Positions 1 to 11,322 of a DNA stretch of 64,000 nt are shown here, one piece after another. Each line of letters opens with the position of its first letter. Position 1 is the stretch's first letter. This stretch comes from Forficula auricularia (Eukaryota; Arthropoda; Insecta; Dermaptera; Forficulidae). Both the position numbers and the translations under genes were made by a program. The stretch spans positions 14,441,486-14,505,485 of the forward strand of contig JALMQS010000070.1 in NCBI GenBank assembly GCA_024734495.1, written 5' to 3'. The notes under the pieces were generated by a model. It worked only from the letters and a program-made list of their open reading frames with translations, was not told the DNA's origin and did no database searches.

Positions 1-924
1 GGTCATTAAATGAAAATTTATTTCTTTTAACTAGGATTAAAAAATAGAATAGATCATTTACAAATCTTGAATAAATATTTTTATTATTTATCGTTGGAGT
101 GGTTATCAATTCACAGTTCTGAATCGGTTGTCTGTTAGGAAATCGTGTTGAAAGCTTTTATGTGAATTCTTGCTCAATTTTCTATTTAATTCTTTTTCAT
201 CCTCCAGTCGCGCTGTTTATAATGAACAGTTTGGTTCATTTCATAGCCATCTTTTTTTTTCTTTTTTTATTATTTTCATCTTTTTTGCTTACACGTTACA
301 TTTCATACTTATTTTGTGATGAAGCAATAAAACCAATGTCTTCATTTAGGTAATATCTACACTAAATATACGTTTAGTTTAAGTAGGAGTTAACAATTTA
401 TCGCTCGAGTTAAAGTTTTGCTGGTATCCATTTAACTAAACATATGTATCTTCTATTTCGCTATACTCTCATCATATGTTCATGTTTTGTCTTCTATATA
501 CAATGGAGCTTAAATCCTCTGAATAACTGATTTCATCATTAGATGCAAATATTTACATTCAACTTTAAATAAGATGTTCAATAGAATATACTCAATGACT
601 TCATGATAGAATATTCTATTCACATACTGACAGTTAATTCGTATGTAAAAAATTTCAGTTTTCCAGAAAATGAAATAAATCATGATTTGATTGGCAGGTC
701 ACTTACAGTATGTCACTCTCACGGGATTTCTTGAAATAGCTTAGGTAGCCTACGACTTGAAATAATTCATATATCGATGTTGGAACCTTTTCTGAATCCA
801 TTAGTACTACTATTTACATATTTTAGTTAAAAATCAGTCTCTCCCCTTGCGTTAACAATGGAATTGAAAAACTCATTTATAACAAACAATAAAGATATAT
901 TTATGATCACCTCACAATTAATCT
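1..924. other. AT-rich intron filler
   Basis: No ORF, repeat partner or splice signal was recognised. The sequence is AT-rich with scattered homopolymers and is presumed intron of the ARID3-family gene whose exon lies at 56034. Confidence 0.4.
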
Positions 925-1721
925 CTAGTTCCTGGAGCACCAAGCGATGCTCGGTAACTTTTTGCCTCTAAATAGCTTAATAACTCATAATCAATTGATA
1001 AATACATCAATTTAAAAAAAATCGTCTTGCGTTTTTTGAGAAAATCAAAAAACAAAAAACGAAAAATCTTTCATGTAAATGTCAACTTCCGTGTAAAAAT
1101 TTGCTGTACCCCTTCTAGTCTATATTGAGCTTAAGTTTCGAATTTCGTAGCTCTGAGATTTATGGTTGGGGTACATTCTTATGTACGTAAACATCAACTT
1201 CCGGTAGTTCGATTTTAACCAAAATCTTGTGGCACTTTTTTTTTTTTTTTTACTGATATTGATGTGAGAAGTAGATACACCAGAAGGTCCATCCCCTAAA
1301 GGCCTGTATGGGCTGGCCCCTCCGTCGTGAAAAAAGAACAGAATAGAAGGAAAGAAGCCGGGATCACGAGCTTAAGCTCAGAAAGTTAGATACAATCCAA
1401 TATCCAATTTACTAAGTTTATAGGGGCTTCGAGCAGTGGTAAATTCTCCGTTCGATAAATTCGGTTTAAATTTGTAGCCTCTAGATAGCTTAAGTTTCAA
1501 ATTTTAAGACTCTGCGACTTACCAAAGACGAGATATGAACGATTAAAATATTAATTTTACGACATGACTAATTTACACCCCTTCCTTTATTTCAATCGGA
1601 TTAAAAATTTGACATAACTATTAACTCATGAGACTTGATAAGTACACCAATTTTTAGCGAAATCGTTTTCGAGAAACAGATACACAACAGATATTCAAAT
1701 TGCTCGTTTAATATAATAAGA
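925..1721 (-). mobile_element. Helitron-like element, copy 1 (interrupted)
   Basis: Shares long stretches with 11323-12055. Read on the minus strand the 3' end has a hairpin (ACCGAGC / GCTYGGT around a short loop) followed about 10 bases later by CTAG, and the other end starts TCTTATTATATTAAACG. A 3' hairpin with CTRR and a 5' TC fits Helitrons. The termini of the three copies in this window disagree slightly (CTAG, CTAA, CTAT), so the class is an inference. No Rep/helicase ORF is present, so the element is non-autonomous. It is interrupted by a LINE tail at about 1237-1470. Confidence 0.5.
1237..1470 (-). mobile_element. LINE 3' tail nested in the Helitron-like element
   Basis: The poly-T run at about 1234-1252 followed by the block to about 1330 is the reverse complement of a LINE 3' UTR also present at 50737-50793 plus 51229-51262 (shared words include CCTTTAGGGGAT and CTTCTCACATCAAT, followed by poly-A). 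Comparison with the uninterrupted Helitron-like copy at 11323 places the insertion between the CTTGTGGCAC and TTTGTAGCCTC segments. Only the non-coding tail is present. The distal boundary is approximate. Confidence 0.55.
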
Positions 1722-2061
1722 TAAGATTATGCTTTTTTTTTTTTAAGGAGAAGGTTTTTTTCCCCCTTCCTGGCTTTTGGTCAGAACCATTTAGCCAATC
1801 ACATTCTTTGTATTATTTTATAATTTTAAATATTTACACTAGCCCTTAGTACAAATCTCTGAAGAGCCATCACAACTTTTTCACTGAAGATTATGCTTGT
1901 ATCCCATAAATTTTCAATAGTGAGATCTAATATCACCCAGTTAGAGATGCAATACTGTGCATTAAAATCGTAATCGACACACTTCCAAAATTGCTTGCGA
2001 TATTATATCACTACTCTCAATATAATATGCAATTATGTTAATTAATGTCCATTATAATTAG

Positions 2062-2285
2062 TAGATTAAAAATTCACAGTTCATTGGACAATGTTTTTTA
2101 TTGAAGCTCTTATTCAATTTTTGTACAACGTTTCGTCTCTCTCGAGACTTTTTCAAGCACTCAACCAATGTTGCTCTAACCAATTGAGTGCTTGAAAAAG
2201 TCTCGAGAGAGACGAAACGTTGTACAAAAATTGAATAAGAGCTTCAATAAAAACATTGTCCAATGAACTGTGAATTTTTAATCTA
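2062..2285. mobile_element. Penelope-like palindrome A with divergent hammerhead-like cores
   Basis: A near-perfect inverted repeat: arms of about 106 bp (2062-2167 and 2180-2285) around a 12-bp spacer. The right arm holds CTTGAAAAA-GTCTC-GAGA-GAGAC-GAAAC-GTTG at 2191-2222 (+); the left arm holds the same on the minus strand at 2126-2157. The GTCTC/GAGAC stem II is perfect, and flanking GTGC and GTAC can form stem I. The core CTTGAAA departs from the CTGANGA consensus, so activity is doubtful. No coding capacity. Confidence 0.6.
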
Positions 2286-2539
2286 ATAATATGCAATTAT
2301 TATAGTCCATTTTTATATTATTTTTGAAAAAATTGAACTCATTGATAAGAAAACATTAATTTTAAAATTTTGGTCTGTCTCTTATTAATTATACGAGATA
2401 AGCCCCATTTTATTAAAAACAAACCCCGAAATAAATAAAAATAGGCTGTATCTAGATTAAACCGTATTAAGATTTTGAATTTAGATATATAGTTAGTGTT
2501 AGTCACTAAAATTGGAAATTGTACGGGCTAGAACAATGG

Positions 2540-2840
2540 CTGAATAATGAGGGCGGGAATCAATCTTTCGACTCCCTTCCCGGATCCGATTCGACACAGC
2601 TCTTCACCCCCTTCCTCCCCTGAAGAGGGTAAATAATCGGACAGGGGGTGAATTAACGCGTCGTTAACCCCCCGACAAGCTGAGAACTTAATTAAGGGAC
2701 CCCAACAACACCCCACAAGCAATGATGAGTGGCCATTGCATTCGAATACCACAGGGAACAGACATTTTATGGCTCCATTTAACGACAGTGAGGGCTCTGC
2801 AGAATATTCACATCATATTACTGCAAATAGATTGTAATCC
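2540..2840. other. GC-richer unique island, candidate regulatory element
   Basis: Markedly less AT-rich than its surroundings, with no second copy in the window. It contains homeodomain-like words such as TTTTATGGCTCC and TTAATTAA. Short ORFs on both strands (2528-2752 minus, 2722-2925 plus) have no recognisable domain and look accidental. Candidate conserved non-coding element; function inferred only from composition and intronic position. Confidence 0.3.
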
Positions 2841-3835
2841 TAAGCAATTACAGAAAGAGAAGAGAAAGGTGGAAAAATTAAATAGTAAAAATAACAGTAG
2901 CTTCTTATTTTGTTTCTTATTTTAATTAGCGATTAAATTAGTGAAATATTTTTATAACATTTCAATTAAAAATGCCAACAAAAAAAATACAAAAAGGCAA
3001 AAATAATATTTATTTATATAGTATTCTTCTTCTAGAAAAAAAAACAAACAAACAAAAAACACGAAAAAAATAATCATCATTAAATTATGTGATCCATCCG
3101 AATGTCTAGCGGGCTATACGCAAAATGACGTTGGATTGTAGCTAAGTGGATCACATCTTTTTTTCTCTCTTGGTCCAGACTTAAGACTCCACAGACTTTA
3201 ATAGCATAATCCGCAGTAGTCTCGTGATAAAATATCTTTTTCAAATAAAGCGCGGTCAAAACACTTCTCATTGATAGGTCAATTATTCTTTGTTATATCA
3301 GTTAGAAAAATTATAAAAATTTATTTAAGATCATTATTTCAAGTTAGAAATATGGTATATAAGTTCAAATATTATTTTCACTCAATATTTGACAAAAAAA
3401 ATTCCCTACAGTTGATTCGTGATTGAATCAAATGTAGAAAACATTCGGTTAATTTAAATAAGACAACATGCGCCATCTTTTAGAAAAATAAAGAAATATA
3501 GTAAAGGGAAGTTTTAAGTTTTACGCTATCTATTAACAAAACCAGGAAATATAATAAAACAAAAAGTAAGATTCTTGACATTAAATTAAATACTAAAGAA
3601 GTTTTGATTAAAAAAAAGAACACGTAAATAAATACACACAATTCTATAAGGTTCAAAAATAAGAAAAAAAATGAAAGTATCAAATTTTTCTTATTAAGAG
3701 TCTTATACTATAAATATTTATGTTTACGGACTTAATTAAGCAGTCCGTAAACATATGCTTAATCCACGAAGCGTCCTCCCCTCAGCAAGTTTTTTAACTG
3801 CTTTACTATAGAAATTCGGAACTTATATATATATG

Positions 3836-3838
<3 letters not shown>
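2841..3838. other. AT-rich intron, no gene recognised
   Basis: Mostly AT-rich filler with A-runs. A small GC-richer patch at about 3090-3270 (GCGGGCTATACGCAAAATGACG region) could be a regulatory fragment but carries no clear signature. Confidence 0.35.

Positions 3839-3899
<61 letters not shown>
3839..3899. repeat. (TA)n microsatellite
   Basis: About 30 uninterrupted TA dinucleotides, preceded by an ATATGTCTGT imperfection. Confidence 0.95.
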
Positions 3900-3903
<4 letters not shown>

Positions 3904-4049
3904 AGTAAATTACTTATATTTCATTCATCCAATTGATGCAAATTGCACATTTCATGCAATTTTGCATCCCCTCAAAAACATTTATTCAAGAATTATATAA
4001 TCACTCTATCTAGTATTCAAAACTATATATTGTTTTAACAGATTTTAAA

Positions 4050-4490
4050 TAAAATAGAAATAAGGGAGAAATTAATTTTAGATCATTTGTCAGATCCCAA
4101 CTAATTAAGATATCAATTAAATATCAACATATTTATTATACGACTTCTCTCCAATATTTAATACTTTCTAAAATTGTCCTATAATATTTAGTGATTTATA
4201 GATAAAAAAATAAATAAAATAAAATTAGTTATTCTAATCGTATTATAAGTAGATCAAATGCTCTTAGTATATTCAAATCTATTTATGCATATATTTGAAT
4301 GCTTCTTCTTTTCTTATCAACAGCTCTAAACTTATTGATTTTAATGTTAATCACTTATTTATTTTATCTCTATTATGTTAATTTTTTATAAGCTATATTT
4401 TTGTTTTCACAATCAAGAGGGATGCATAGCTCAAGGGGTAACGTACGTTTCTCTTGCTCAAGACAACATTTTTATTTATTTTTTAATATC
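4050..4490 (+). repeat. Dispersed repeat with tRNA-like segment, copy 1
   Basis: Shares an ordered series of blocks with 28180-28500: an ACTAATTAA...ATATCAATTAAA block, then a segment starting ATCAAGAG(G/A)GATGC. That segment resembles a tRNA 5' half with an A-box-like TAGCTCAAGGGGTAA. In this copy the B box is lost. Probably an old SINE or a Pol III-like module inside a larger repeat. Confidence 0.4.
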
Positions 4491-5254
4491 TTATAAAGTT
4501 AATTATTTTTACAAAATTAAGAGAACTCAGGTCATAGGAACTTAGTTCTGGTGCCAAAATGTTTGTATTTTCAAAACCAAGAACTGATCAGATTTCGGGC
4601 TATCTATCTATCTAGCTCCAAAATGAAAAATGCAGAAAATAAGAAAAAGATCGAAATTTAATATGTTCTGCACTTGAGCAGTTAACGCTAATGAGCTGAA
4701 ATTTGACAGACAATTTTGGATTAATAAAATGCGCCATTTTTTCAAGTTTCAGCTTTCTAGCTCAAGCCGTTCGCAGACAAAAAATTATCAAATCACAAAA
4801 ATTTGTATTAGAACGCGACAAGTTTTGAAAAAATTTTCACTTCTTTCTTCCAATCATCTTGCTCAAATGTTCTATCATATATTACATGAAATTGAATGGA
4901 GATTGAGAGAGGATTTTTAATTGGGTAGCCTGTCAGTTTCGCTCGCTTGACCATTTCAAGCTCCCCCCTTCTTAAGACATGATTTAATATTTATTAAGTA
5001 TTTCCCACAGACCCTCCGCTCCCAGAATAAGGGCTACAGCCATAAAAACATCAAACGCGTGAAAATAGGAACGATATCGTTAATTAAATGACGTCATTCT
5101 CCATCAACATCTCATAGATGTATTTTTTTTTCTTTAATATTTCGAGGTTTTCTAATAAATTCTCATGAACTTCTGAAAATTAACACGACACGGTTGAAAC
5201 AAGTCAGGCTATTCATCGGGAGATCTAGTTATATGCTGGCTGCTCCGTGCAGTA
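4491..5254. other. Intron with short inverted-repeat fragments
   Basis: No gene. The stretch at 4725-4765 (words AGTTTCAGCTTTCTAG) is matched in reverse complement near 16520-16545 (CTAGAAAGCTGAAACTTG), suggesting a decayed transposon fragment. A moderately GC-rich patch lies near 5010-5090. Confidence 0.3.
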
Positions 5255-5385
5255 TAGGATAAATAAATAAATATATCACCTTGGATTTATCCAACAGCGG
5301 AGGGAATTTTTCCCCGGTAAGGTATCGAACAAAGGATTCTGATCATAAATCAGCCACTTGGTTCCAATCCACTGATTCGTTTCGA
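5255..5385 (-). mobile_element. tRNA-derived SINE, minus strand
   Basis: Read on the minus strand: an A-box-like TGGAACCAAGTGGCTG (complement of about 5351-5366), a B-box-like TTGTTCGATACC (5321-5332), a short unrelated body, and an ATTT-repeat tail (complement of 5258-5273). That order of tRNA head, body and simple-repeat tail defines a SINE. The anticodon arm is degenerate. No target duplication was identified. Confidence 0.55.
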
Positions 5386-5873
5386 CTATAAATATTCGCT
5401 CAATTGGATTTCAATATTCTCTCTCTCTCTCTATTTGGTGTTTTTGATCACTACTCTGATAACATTTTCCATTTATGAGAGTCTTCTTATAATTGGATTT
5501 AATACAACTTAATGGCTTCTCAACTCTTTTTTTATAATAAATAAAAAGAAGGTGCAAATGATGAGAATCTTGCAGACTTTTTCATTCAAGACCCTTGCAA
5601 AGATTTATATTCTCTCTATTCAACCTGGAGATTTTATGATGTCTTAATCTGTTACTTACTTTTTCTTCGTATGTCATAAATATATTTAGCAAATGTTGGC
5701 CATAATTCTGAATAATACATTTCTATTTGTAGTTCCTCATCACCCATCATATTTTTTTGTACTCCTAAAATGTCTTTAGACTTTAATATAATGAGGGATA
5801 ACACGTTAAGGACTTCAATATTAGCTGTTTATATGGTGAAAACTTCATACAATCCCCATAGGGCGCAGAAAGT

Positions 5874-6480
5874 TTAAGGAGGTTCGGTCGGGACAGCTTA
5901 TCTCTTGTTGATCTTCGAAAAATCTTTTGTATTTCTGCAGAGTGCCAACGTCTGCCCACTAAATTTTTTAATTAAAAAATAGTTAATAATGAGGTTAATT
6001 TCGAATAAAAATCTTTGTTTTGATAATATTAATAAAAAGAATATTGGAATACATTTTTTCTCATTATAAAAACATTTATTTAACACAAAAACGATTTCAA
6101 GAACTATAGAGTTGGAATTCTACACTAATGCTTTTGATATATTCTGTTGGCTGCAAATAACTTTTATTTTTTTTCATTTGTGAATAACTAATTAACTAGA
6201 CTGTCAAATCTATCGAAAATGTATCATTCGATTCATAAAAGTTGAATTATTGATCTGTATAAATTTGTTGAAAATGGTATAATTTGTATAAGTTATAGTC
6301 CTTTTGAAAGCTCGGTCCATTTACTTCCATGTTAAAAGGACAATTTTCAATAATTTATTTCTCGGTAATGGGACAGACGATCAACTTCGAATTTCGGTAA
6401 TAAATATTTAATACATCAATGATTCTATGGTAAAAATTTGAGAATTTTCTCATAAAAATGATAAACAGTCACGAACCCCC
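5874..6480 (+). mobile_element. 600-bp MITE with TTAA-like ends, copy 1
   Basis: One of three about 600-bp copies (others at 34143 and 61345) collinear over their full length. Ends in consensus are TTAAGGAGGTTCGGGAC and its inverted complement. This copy has an extra GGTC near the left end and a decayed right end (CACGAACCCCC). No transposase ORF. The TTAA at the ends may be the target duplication of a piggyBac-like element, but TA with a longer terminal repeat cannot be excluded. Confidence 0.6.
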
Positions 6481-6916
6481 AAAGCTGTATAACCCTCGAG
6501 AATATCGAAATATGAATACATTATTATAAATTAAATTAGACAAGTTACTGCATATTCGAAACAATTCAAGCTAACCTTCTGCTTATTTGATATCAGCACG
6601 AAAAAAATAATCACTCATTTAATAATCAGTTAAAATGTCTTTTAATATGCCTTTTTACTTGATATAATCGTTCTTAGCAAAATTACTCTGACACTATCAG
6701 TTAACCTTGATGTTCAAATTTCTTATATTATTGGACAACTATTTATATGTGAGAGGGTCATTTTATTAGAATTATATTGTAAGTAACTTAAATTTCTTTC
6801 TATGTTTAGTTGACTATATTCAAGGGATTTATCTGAGGGTGTTTTGGAATCATTCCAAAGATGATATAAACATTCCACACTGCTTAAATATAGTAAGATA
6901 AAATAATACATATACA

Positions 6917-7145
6917 CGCGGGTGAACCGCGATTGGAATTAAGTGTACACGTCTTTGGAATTATGTGGAATTATTTTTAACCGACTTCAAAAAAGGAGGA
7001 GGTTCTCTATTCGACTGATTTTTTTTTTTTTTTTTTTTTGGAATACATTATTAGATAATGCCCCTTCATCTATTGTCTTCTACTTGGAAATGAAAGTGGA
7101 AGTGGAAATAGGTGTACACGATATTAGGTCGCGGTTCACCCCTCG
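6917..7145 (+). mobile_element. hAT-type MITE family 1, copy 1
   Basis: Terminal inverted repeats of the CGAGGGGTGAACCGCGA type, here with a left end CGCGGGTG. Flanking 8-mers CATATACA and TATATACC match at 6 of 8 positions, consistent with a decayed 8-bp target duplication. The element is longer than its 142-159 bp relatives because of an insert at about 6979-7042 starting AACCGACTTCAAAAAAGG and ending in a T run, a motif I associate with arthropod transposon relics. Confidence 0.7.
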
Positions 7146-7301
7146 TATATACCTAACCGAATAGAGATAATATTTTCTAAAATTTTCCACTATTTATTTA
7201 TTTTAGTGTTATATCTCTAATTCGAGTCCACAAAATTATATACTTGTGTTTAAATTGAATTATGTCCATTCTCTTACAATTATGTTAAGTACCTATTTAT
7301 C

Positions 7302-7332
7302 CTGAAAAAGGTGATGCATGATTGAAACGTTG
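7302..7332 (+). ncRNA. Solitary hammerhead-like motif (weak)
   Basis: CTGAAAA-A-GGT...ATT-GAAAC-GTTG has the same order as the cores in the palindromes. Stem II is only G-U/A-U pairs and the central N-G-A is A-A-A, so this is probably a decayed copy. No inverted partner found. Confidence 0.3.
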
Positions 7333-7354
7333 CTCAATTAGATTACGCACCTCC

Positions 7355-7665
7355 CATATCGAAATCAATAATGGCCGATTAGAAGCAATTCAGAGGGGGT
7401 GCAATGAGGTCCAGGCCTAGTCTTAATTAACACGGGGCCTAAGGGGGGCGGAGCCCTCTCGAGATATCGATAATAAATCATCTAATGACGATCTCAGGAC
7501 GCTCTGACACTTTCATTAACATTGTTTCTCATTTCTCAGCCGATACTAAATACGTAGCATACATCACGGCTCACCGGACCCTCGGGCCTCTCATTTTTTT
7601 TTTTTATATTAAAACCATTTATAAAATCTTCAACGACTCCTCGTCATCGCAGACGAGTTTTCTTT
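7355..7665. other. GC-richer unique island, candidate enhancer
   Basis: Unique in the window and rich in developmental-factor-like words: ATAAATCAT (PBX-HOX-like), CTAATGAC, CATTAACATTGTTT (SOX-like CATTGTT) and CCATTTATAAAA. It also contains CpG-rich words such as GGGGGGCGGAGC. The 61-codon ORF in it shows no domain. Regulatory role is inferred. Confidence 0.35.
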
Positions 7666-7971
7666 ATTAGATGTTGTGGCTTGATTAATTTTTATTTCTA
7701 GTCGAACAAATAAAATTTCGTTTAGGATAGGTTACAGTTTAATAATTAATTATTTTATCATCTAGGCAACCTTAAGCTGAGATATTAGGAGTTGCGACTC
7801 TTAATTTCCTATACAAACCTAAGGAGATTGCCATTACATTAATCTTGAACCTATATAAAGCATTAAAAAATGAAGAAAAATATCATTTAACAAATAATTA
7901 AAGTTATTAAAAAATAAACTTACTTCCTTTTATAAAATTAGTGTATATCTAAGAGCATTTTTCCCCTTAAC
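7666..7971. other. AT-rich intron, nothing recognised
   Basis: No repeat partner, ORF or signal was seen here. Confidence 0.35.
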
Positions 7972-8187
7972 CGCGCTTATAATGGGGAGTAGGGGTGTCC
8001 GAGCTGGCTAAGGCGCTGGGCCCGCTTCAGCATCTGATGACGATGTTCAAGCGGGAGACCCGGCTAGCATATAAAATTTCGTTTGGCTAAATCTCAGCTC
8101 ACTCACTAACCCTATTAACACTTTACTGATCTGCTGTCCAAATGGGACAATAAATAAATAAATAAATAAAAATAAACGCGCCTATAA
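7972..8187 (+). mobile_element. tRNA-derived SINE with target duplication
   Basis: The head GTGTCCGAGCTGGCTAAGG resembles the 5' part of a tRNA-Leu-like gene including the A box; the B-box region is degenerate. The body ends in an ATAA-repeat tail at about 8150-8172. The flanks CGCGCTTATAA (7972-7982) and CGCGCCTATAA (8177-8187) form an 11-bp direct repeat with one mismatch, good evidence of retroposition. Confidence 0.7.
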
Positions 8188-8354
8188 GTTTTTGGGGCTC
8201 CGTTTGGAATAAACGGTGCCCTATTTGTCCCGTGCAATTGTCCCTCTGTCAGAGCATTCATTGTTACTCGTAAACTAGAAAAAATATTTGTTAAGGGAGA
8301 ATGGTGTAGGTTCTTGGTGAAAATATTTTAATAAAGTAAAGAAAAATTTTTTTT

Positions 8355-8540
8355 TTTAAATATAAAATTCATAGGTAGATTTCACAAAAATAAAAGAGAA
8401 GATGCTTATTATTAATATGTTCTCTTTGAACTCCTGAAAATGGGCTCGTATCCAGAAATATATATACCATAGAGTCATACTAATAAGCATATTGTCTTTT
8501 ATTTTTGTGAAACCTACCTAGAATTTCATATTTTTAACAT
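8355..8540. repeat. Inverted repeat, about 60-bp arms
   Basis: Arms at about 8365-8420 and 8478-8532 share words such as AGGTAGATTTCACAAAAATAA and its complement, around a 55-bp centre. No hammerhead-like core. Possibly a fold-back MITE. Confidence 0.6.
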
Positions 8541-8694
8541 TTTTTAAACTAGAACAAAAAGTTAAAATTGGCAAATTATAATCAATATTTTCTCAAAGCA
8601 AAAAAAATCGTCATATTTTATTTTATATAATTATTTGTGGAAAGGGTCAAATTTTTGTGAGTTCGTTAGCTCATATTAATTCTAAACAAAACTT

Positions 8695-8905
8695 AAAATA
8701 AATGAGAAAGAATTTAATTTTAAGGACAAATTCTAAGATTTGAGTAGAAATATTATTATTACAGCTGACTGCCCGGAAAGCATGTTAGTTCTCAGATTCG
8801 ACTCTTGAGGGGATGAATCCCTCTGATATCGCAATTTAATAATATTTCTACTAAAATCTTAGAATTTGTCCTAAAAATTAAATTCTTTCTCTTTTAATAA
8901 ACATT
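8695..8905 (+). mobile_element. tRNA-like SINE flanked by an inverted copy of its own tail
   Basis: The centre (8764-8838) matches the SINE at 10262-10380 in opposite orientation and keeps a B-box-like GATTCGACTC (8795-8804). The 3' tail (8836-8903, TAATATTTCTACTAAAATC...) is the inverted complement of the sequence immediately upstream (8695-8762), making a palindrome with the SINE head as its loop. The A-box half is poorly preserved. Confidence 0.5.
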
Positions 8906-9210
8906 GGTTAGTTTTAACCTGAGGTGATTTTTTGAAAAACATTCCAACTTTTTTCAAAAAAAGATGCTCAAATCTTTAGTTTTATACTTAAAATAAATAA
9001 CAGGAAGTATGGAAAAGATACTAAAAAATGCACGTTTTTGAGGCCTTTTCTCATAATCTCTAATATTTCAAATTATATTAAAAAACAATTGACATTTATT
9101 AACATTCTTAAGATGGATGTCACCAATCCTCCATTGTGCAATCTTTCTATTTTCTCTAGTCCTTCACATTTTCTTATTTAATTAAGCTTCTTTATTTTAA
9201 AATAGAATAC
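8906..9210. other. AT-rich intron upstream of the recursive splice site
   Basis: No repeat or ORF recognised. The last part is unique sequence leading into the pyrimidine tract at 9218-9237. Confidence 0.35.
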
Positions 9211-9250
9211 AAATATTAATTTTTCTTTTTCTTTTTTCAGGTAAGAAATT
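9205..9250 (+). promoter_or_regulatory. Recursive (zero-exon) splice site, ratchet point
   Basis: A branch-like TATTAAT at about 9213-9219 is followed by a nearly pure pyrimidine tract and CTTTTTTCAG directly joined to GTAAGA, so a strong 3' splice site abuts a strong 5' splice site at 9240/9241 with no exon between them. This is the signature of ratchet points that remove very long introns stepwise in Drosophila and vertebrates. It is on the same strand as the ARID exon at 56034, 47 kb downstream, as the model requires. RNA data would be decisive. Confidence 0.7.
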
Positions 9251-9879
9251 TATCCATTCATTTTGATCTTGTATCCATCCCATCATTCGTGAGTATCACA
9301 ATCAAAACGACATTTATCTTTTACATTAATACATTAATTTAATACATTAATATCAATATCCGTTCATCTCTCTATGATATCACTTAATATTTACCTCGCT
9401 TATCAATTTACATTCTGATATTCATAAACATTCAGATATATCAATTTTCCATCATTTTTATCTTTTGTGTAATTTTTAGCATTAATCACTGTATCTATTG
9501 TGTAACTAATGAATCATGCCTAGAAAATTATCTATAATTACTCGTTTTATATAAATACACCCTTTGAATGTATGATTTAATAGACAACGTTTTCAAGAGA
9601 TGTTAAATTGACCCTAAATTTAAATTTTTAAAATAGTACAACTTTCAAGTTGTGACAATACTGCTATTAACCCTAGGATATGTAAATTAACGTAACGAGA
9701 GTCAAGGTAGACAGACAAGATAAGATTTGGTCAAATCTAACTTCAATCCGACCCAAAATTAGTTCGAATGTATTATATTCTCATTATCTGACCAATTTTT
9801 TGTCCTACCTCTCTTATCTTGGAAATATATATTTCGATAAATAATAATAAAAATATAATATTCTCAAAAAGCGCGCTGT
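9251..9879. other. Intron following the ratchet point
   Basis: AT-rich, no ORF. Includes a short degenerate inverted motif around GATAAGATTTGGTCAAATC (9720-9740). No transposon recognised. Confidence 0.3.
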
Positions 9880-10100
9880 TTCTAAAAGGCGATTCCAGCG
9901 CTACCTACCGGATCCAATTGGGAACCTAAACCATCAAAAGATTAAATGAATAAATTAATTAAAAGAACATTTTCTAAGGGATAAAATTGTGAATCTAAAC
10001 CATTCTCGAATCATCTTAATCACACACAGAAAATTTCATCAAAATCAGTCCAGCCGTTTAGAAGAAGTACATGTACATTCGAAACAATTTATAATATACT
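9880..10100. mobile_element. Transposon fragment with a common arthropod TE motif
   Basis: The words TGAATCTAAACCATTCTCG and AAAATTTCATCAAAATCAG followed by TCCAGCCGTTTAGAAG (10025-10067) belong to a motif found in many arthropod transposable elements. Element boundaries and class cannot be fixed from this window. Confidence 0.35.
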
Positions 10101-10261
10101 AATTTTTCAAGTTTAATGTGATTCTCAAAGTGGGGGTCGCAGAAAATTCATTGACAGATCATTTTTTTTTCAAATATTTTTAAAATTTAAAATATGTTTA
10201 ATGAACTTAGTTAATGTCGAAACATATACATAGAGTCTAAATTTAAGGTCAAAATTCAAAG

Positions 10262-10380
10262 ATTTTAGTAGAAAATAATTTTAAATTGCTTATCAGAGGG
10301 ATTCATCCCCTCAGAAGTTGAACCCGAGAAGCGAGAACTAACATCCTTTTCGGACTGATAGTCTAACCCTTGAGACAAAT
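10262..10380 (-). mobile_element. tRNA-like SINE, second copy, minus strand
   Basis: Read on the minus strand: A-box-like CTCAAGGGTTAGACTATCAG (complement of 10354-10373), B-box-like GGGTTCAACTTC (10314-10325), then GAGGGGATGAATCCCTCTGA and an AT-rich tail starting AATTTAAAATTATT, matching the element at 8764-8903. Both Pol III promoter boxes are better preserved than in that copy. Confidence 0.55.
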
Positions 10381-11322
10381 CTCTCTGACTCGCAATATAT
10401 AAGAGTTTGAGTTGATTTTTGAAAAAGAGATGTTCAATTAGTTCGATTTATAGGATATTTTGTTCAAAGATGTACCAAAGATAAGTTAACCAAAATTATG
10501 TGTATTTCAATGCAATTTAACAAAAGAAATTAACTCCTCAATTTAAATTAAACCGCTTCACTCTGAGATGTTTTTCTACACATATTCATTCTCGCGGGGT
10601 CCTTTTGAAATTTTTACGTGTAAAAGGGGATCGCGGACCAGAAAGTTTGATATACACTGCCCTAGCTGATATAGTCGGATTACTAACATATAATCACTTG
10701 TTGCTAAGTGCACACGGAGAAGTAGAGTGGGAGTAGAGAAGTTGAACATCTCTTTTAGGTCTAACTTCATTTTTTGAAAGGGGGGCTAATCTGGGTTTTA
10801 GACTCAGTTTACAGTCATGTAAAACCAACCATGTTCACAATTTACATTGCAAGCCAACTTATTTTTTTACATAACATTAACATTTTATATTAGAGATAAT
10901 AAATACCCAATAGAATTAAAAACAATTTTATTATCAAAAATGTATATACGGTATAATTATGAATATATATATAGGATATATTCCTTTGATAAAACAAACC
11001 AAGGTTAAAAAAATATATATAATAACCATAAACATAATTGTATTATTTTCGCTAAACGTTCAATTCTTTATGCATTTTATTTTTTTCAAAATATTCTTGG
11101 CTTTTTTTTAATACAAATCAAAATTCATAAATAATTGGTTAATCAATCGGATAAATTGATATCGAATTTGAATTTCGAAACACACATTACACACACACAC
11201 ACACACATATTATCAATTTCAAAATGGAAATAATCAATAAAATTTTTTTTAAAAAGTATAGTAAACAATCAAATTAAACATTTTCTTATTTTATTTAGTT
11301 TTCCTCGGTTGTTTATATAATA
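10381..11322. other. AT-rich intron, nothing coding
   Basis: A 64-codon minus-strand ORF at 10576-10770 has no recognisable domain. A short CA-repeat lies at about 11188-11206. No other repeat partner recognised. Confidence 0.35.
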
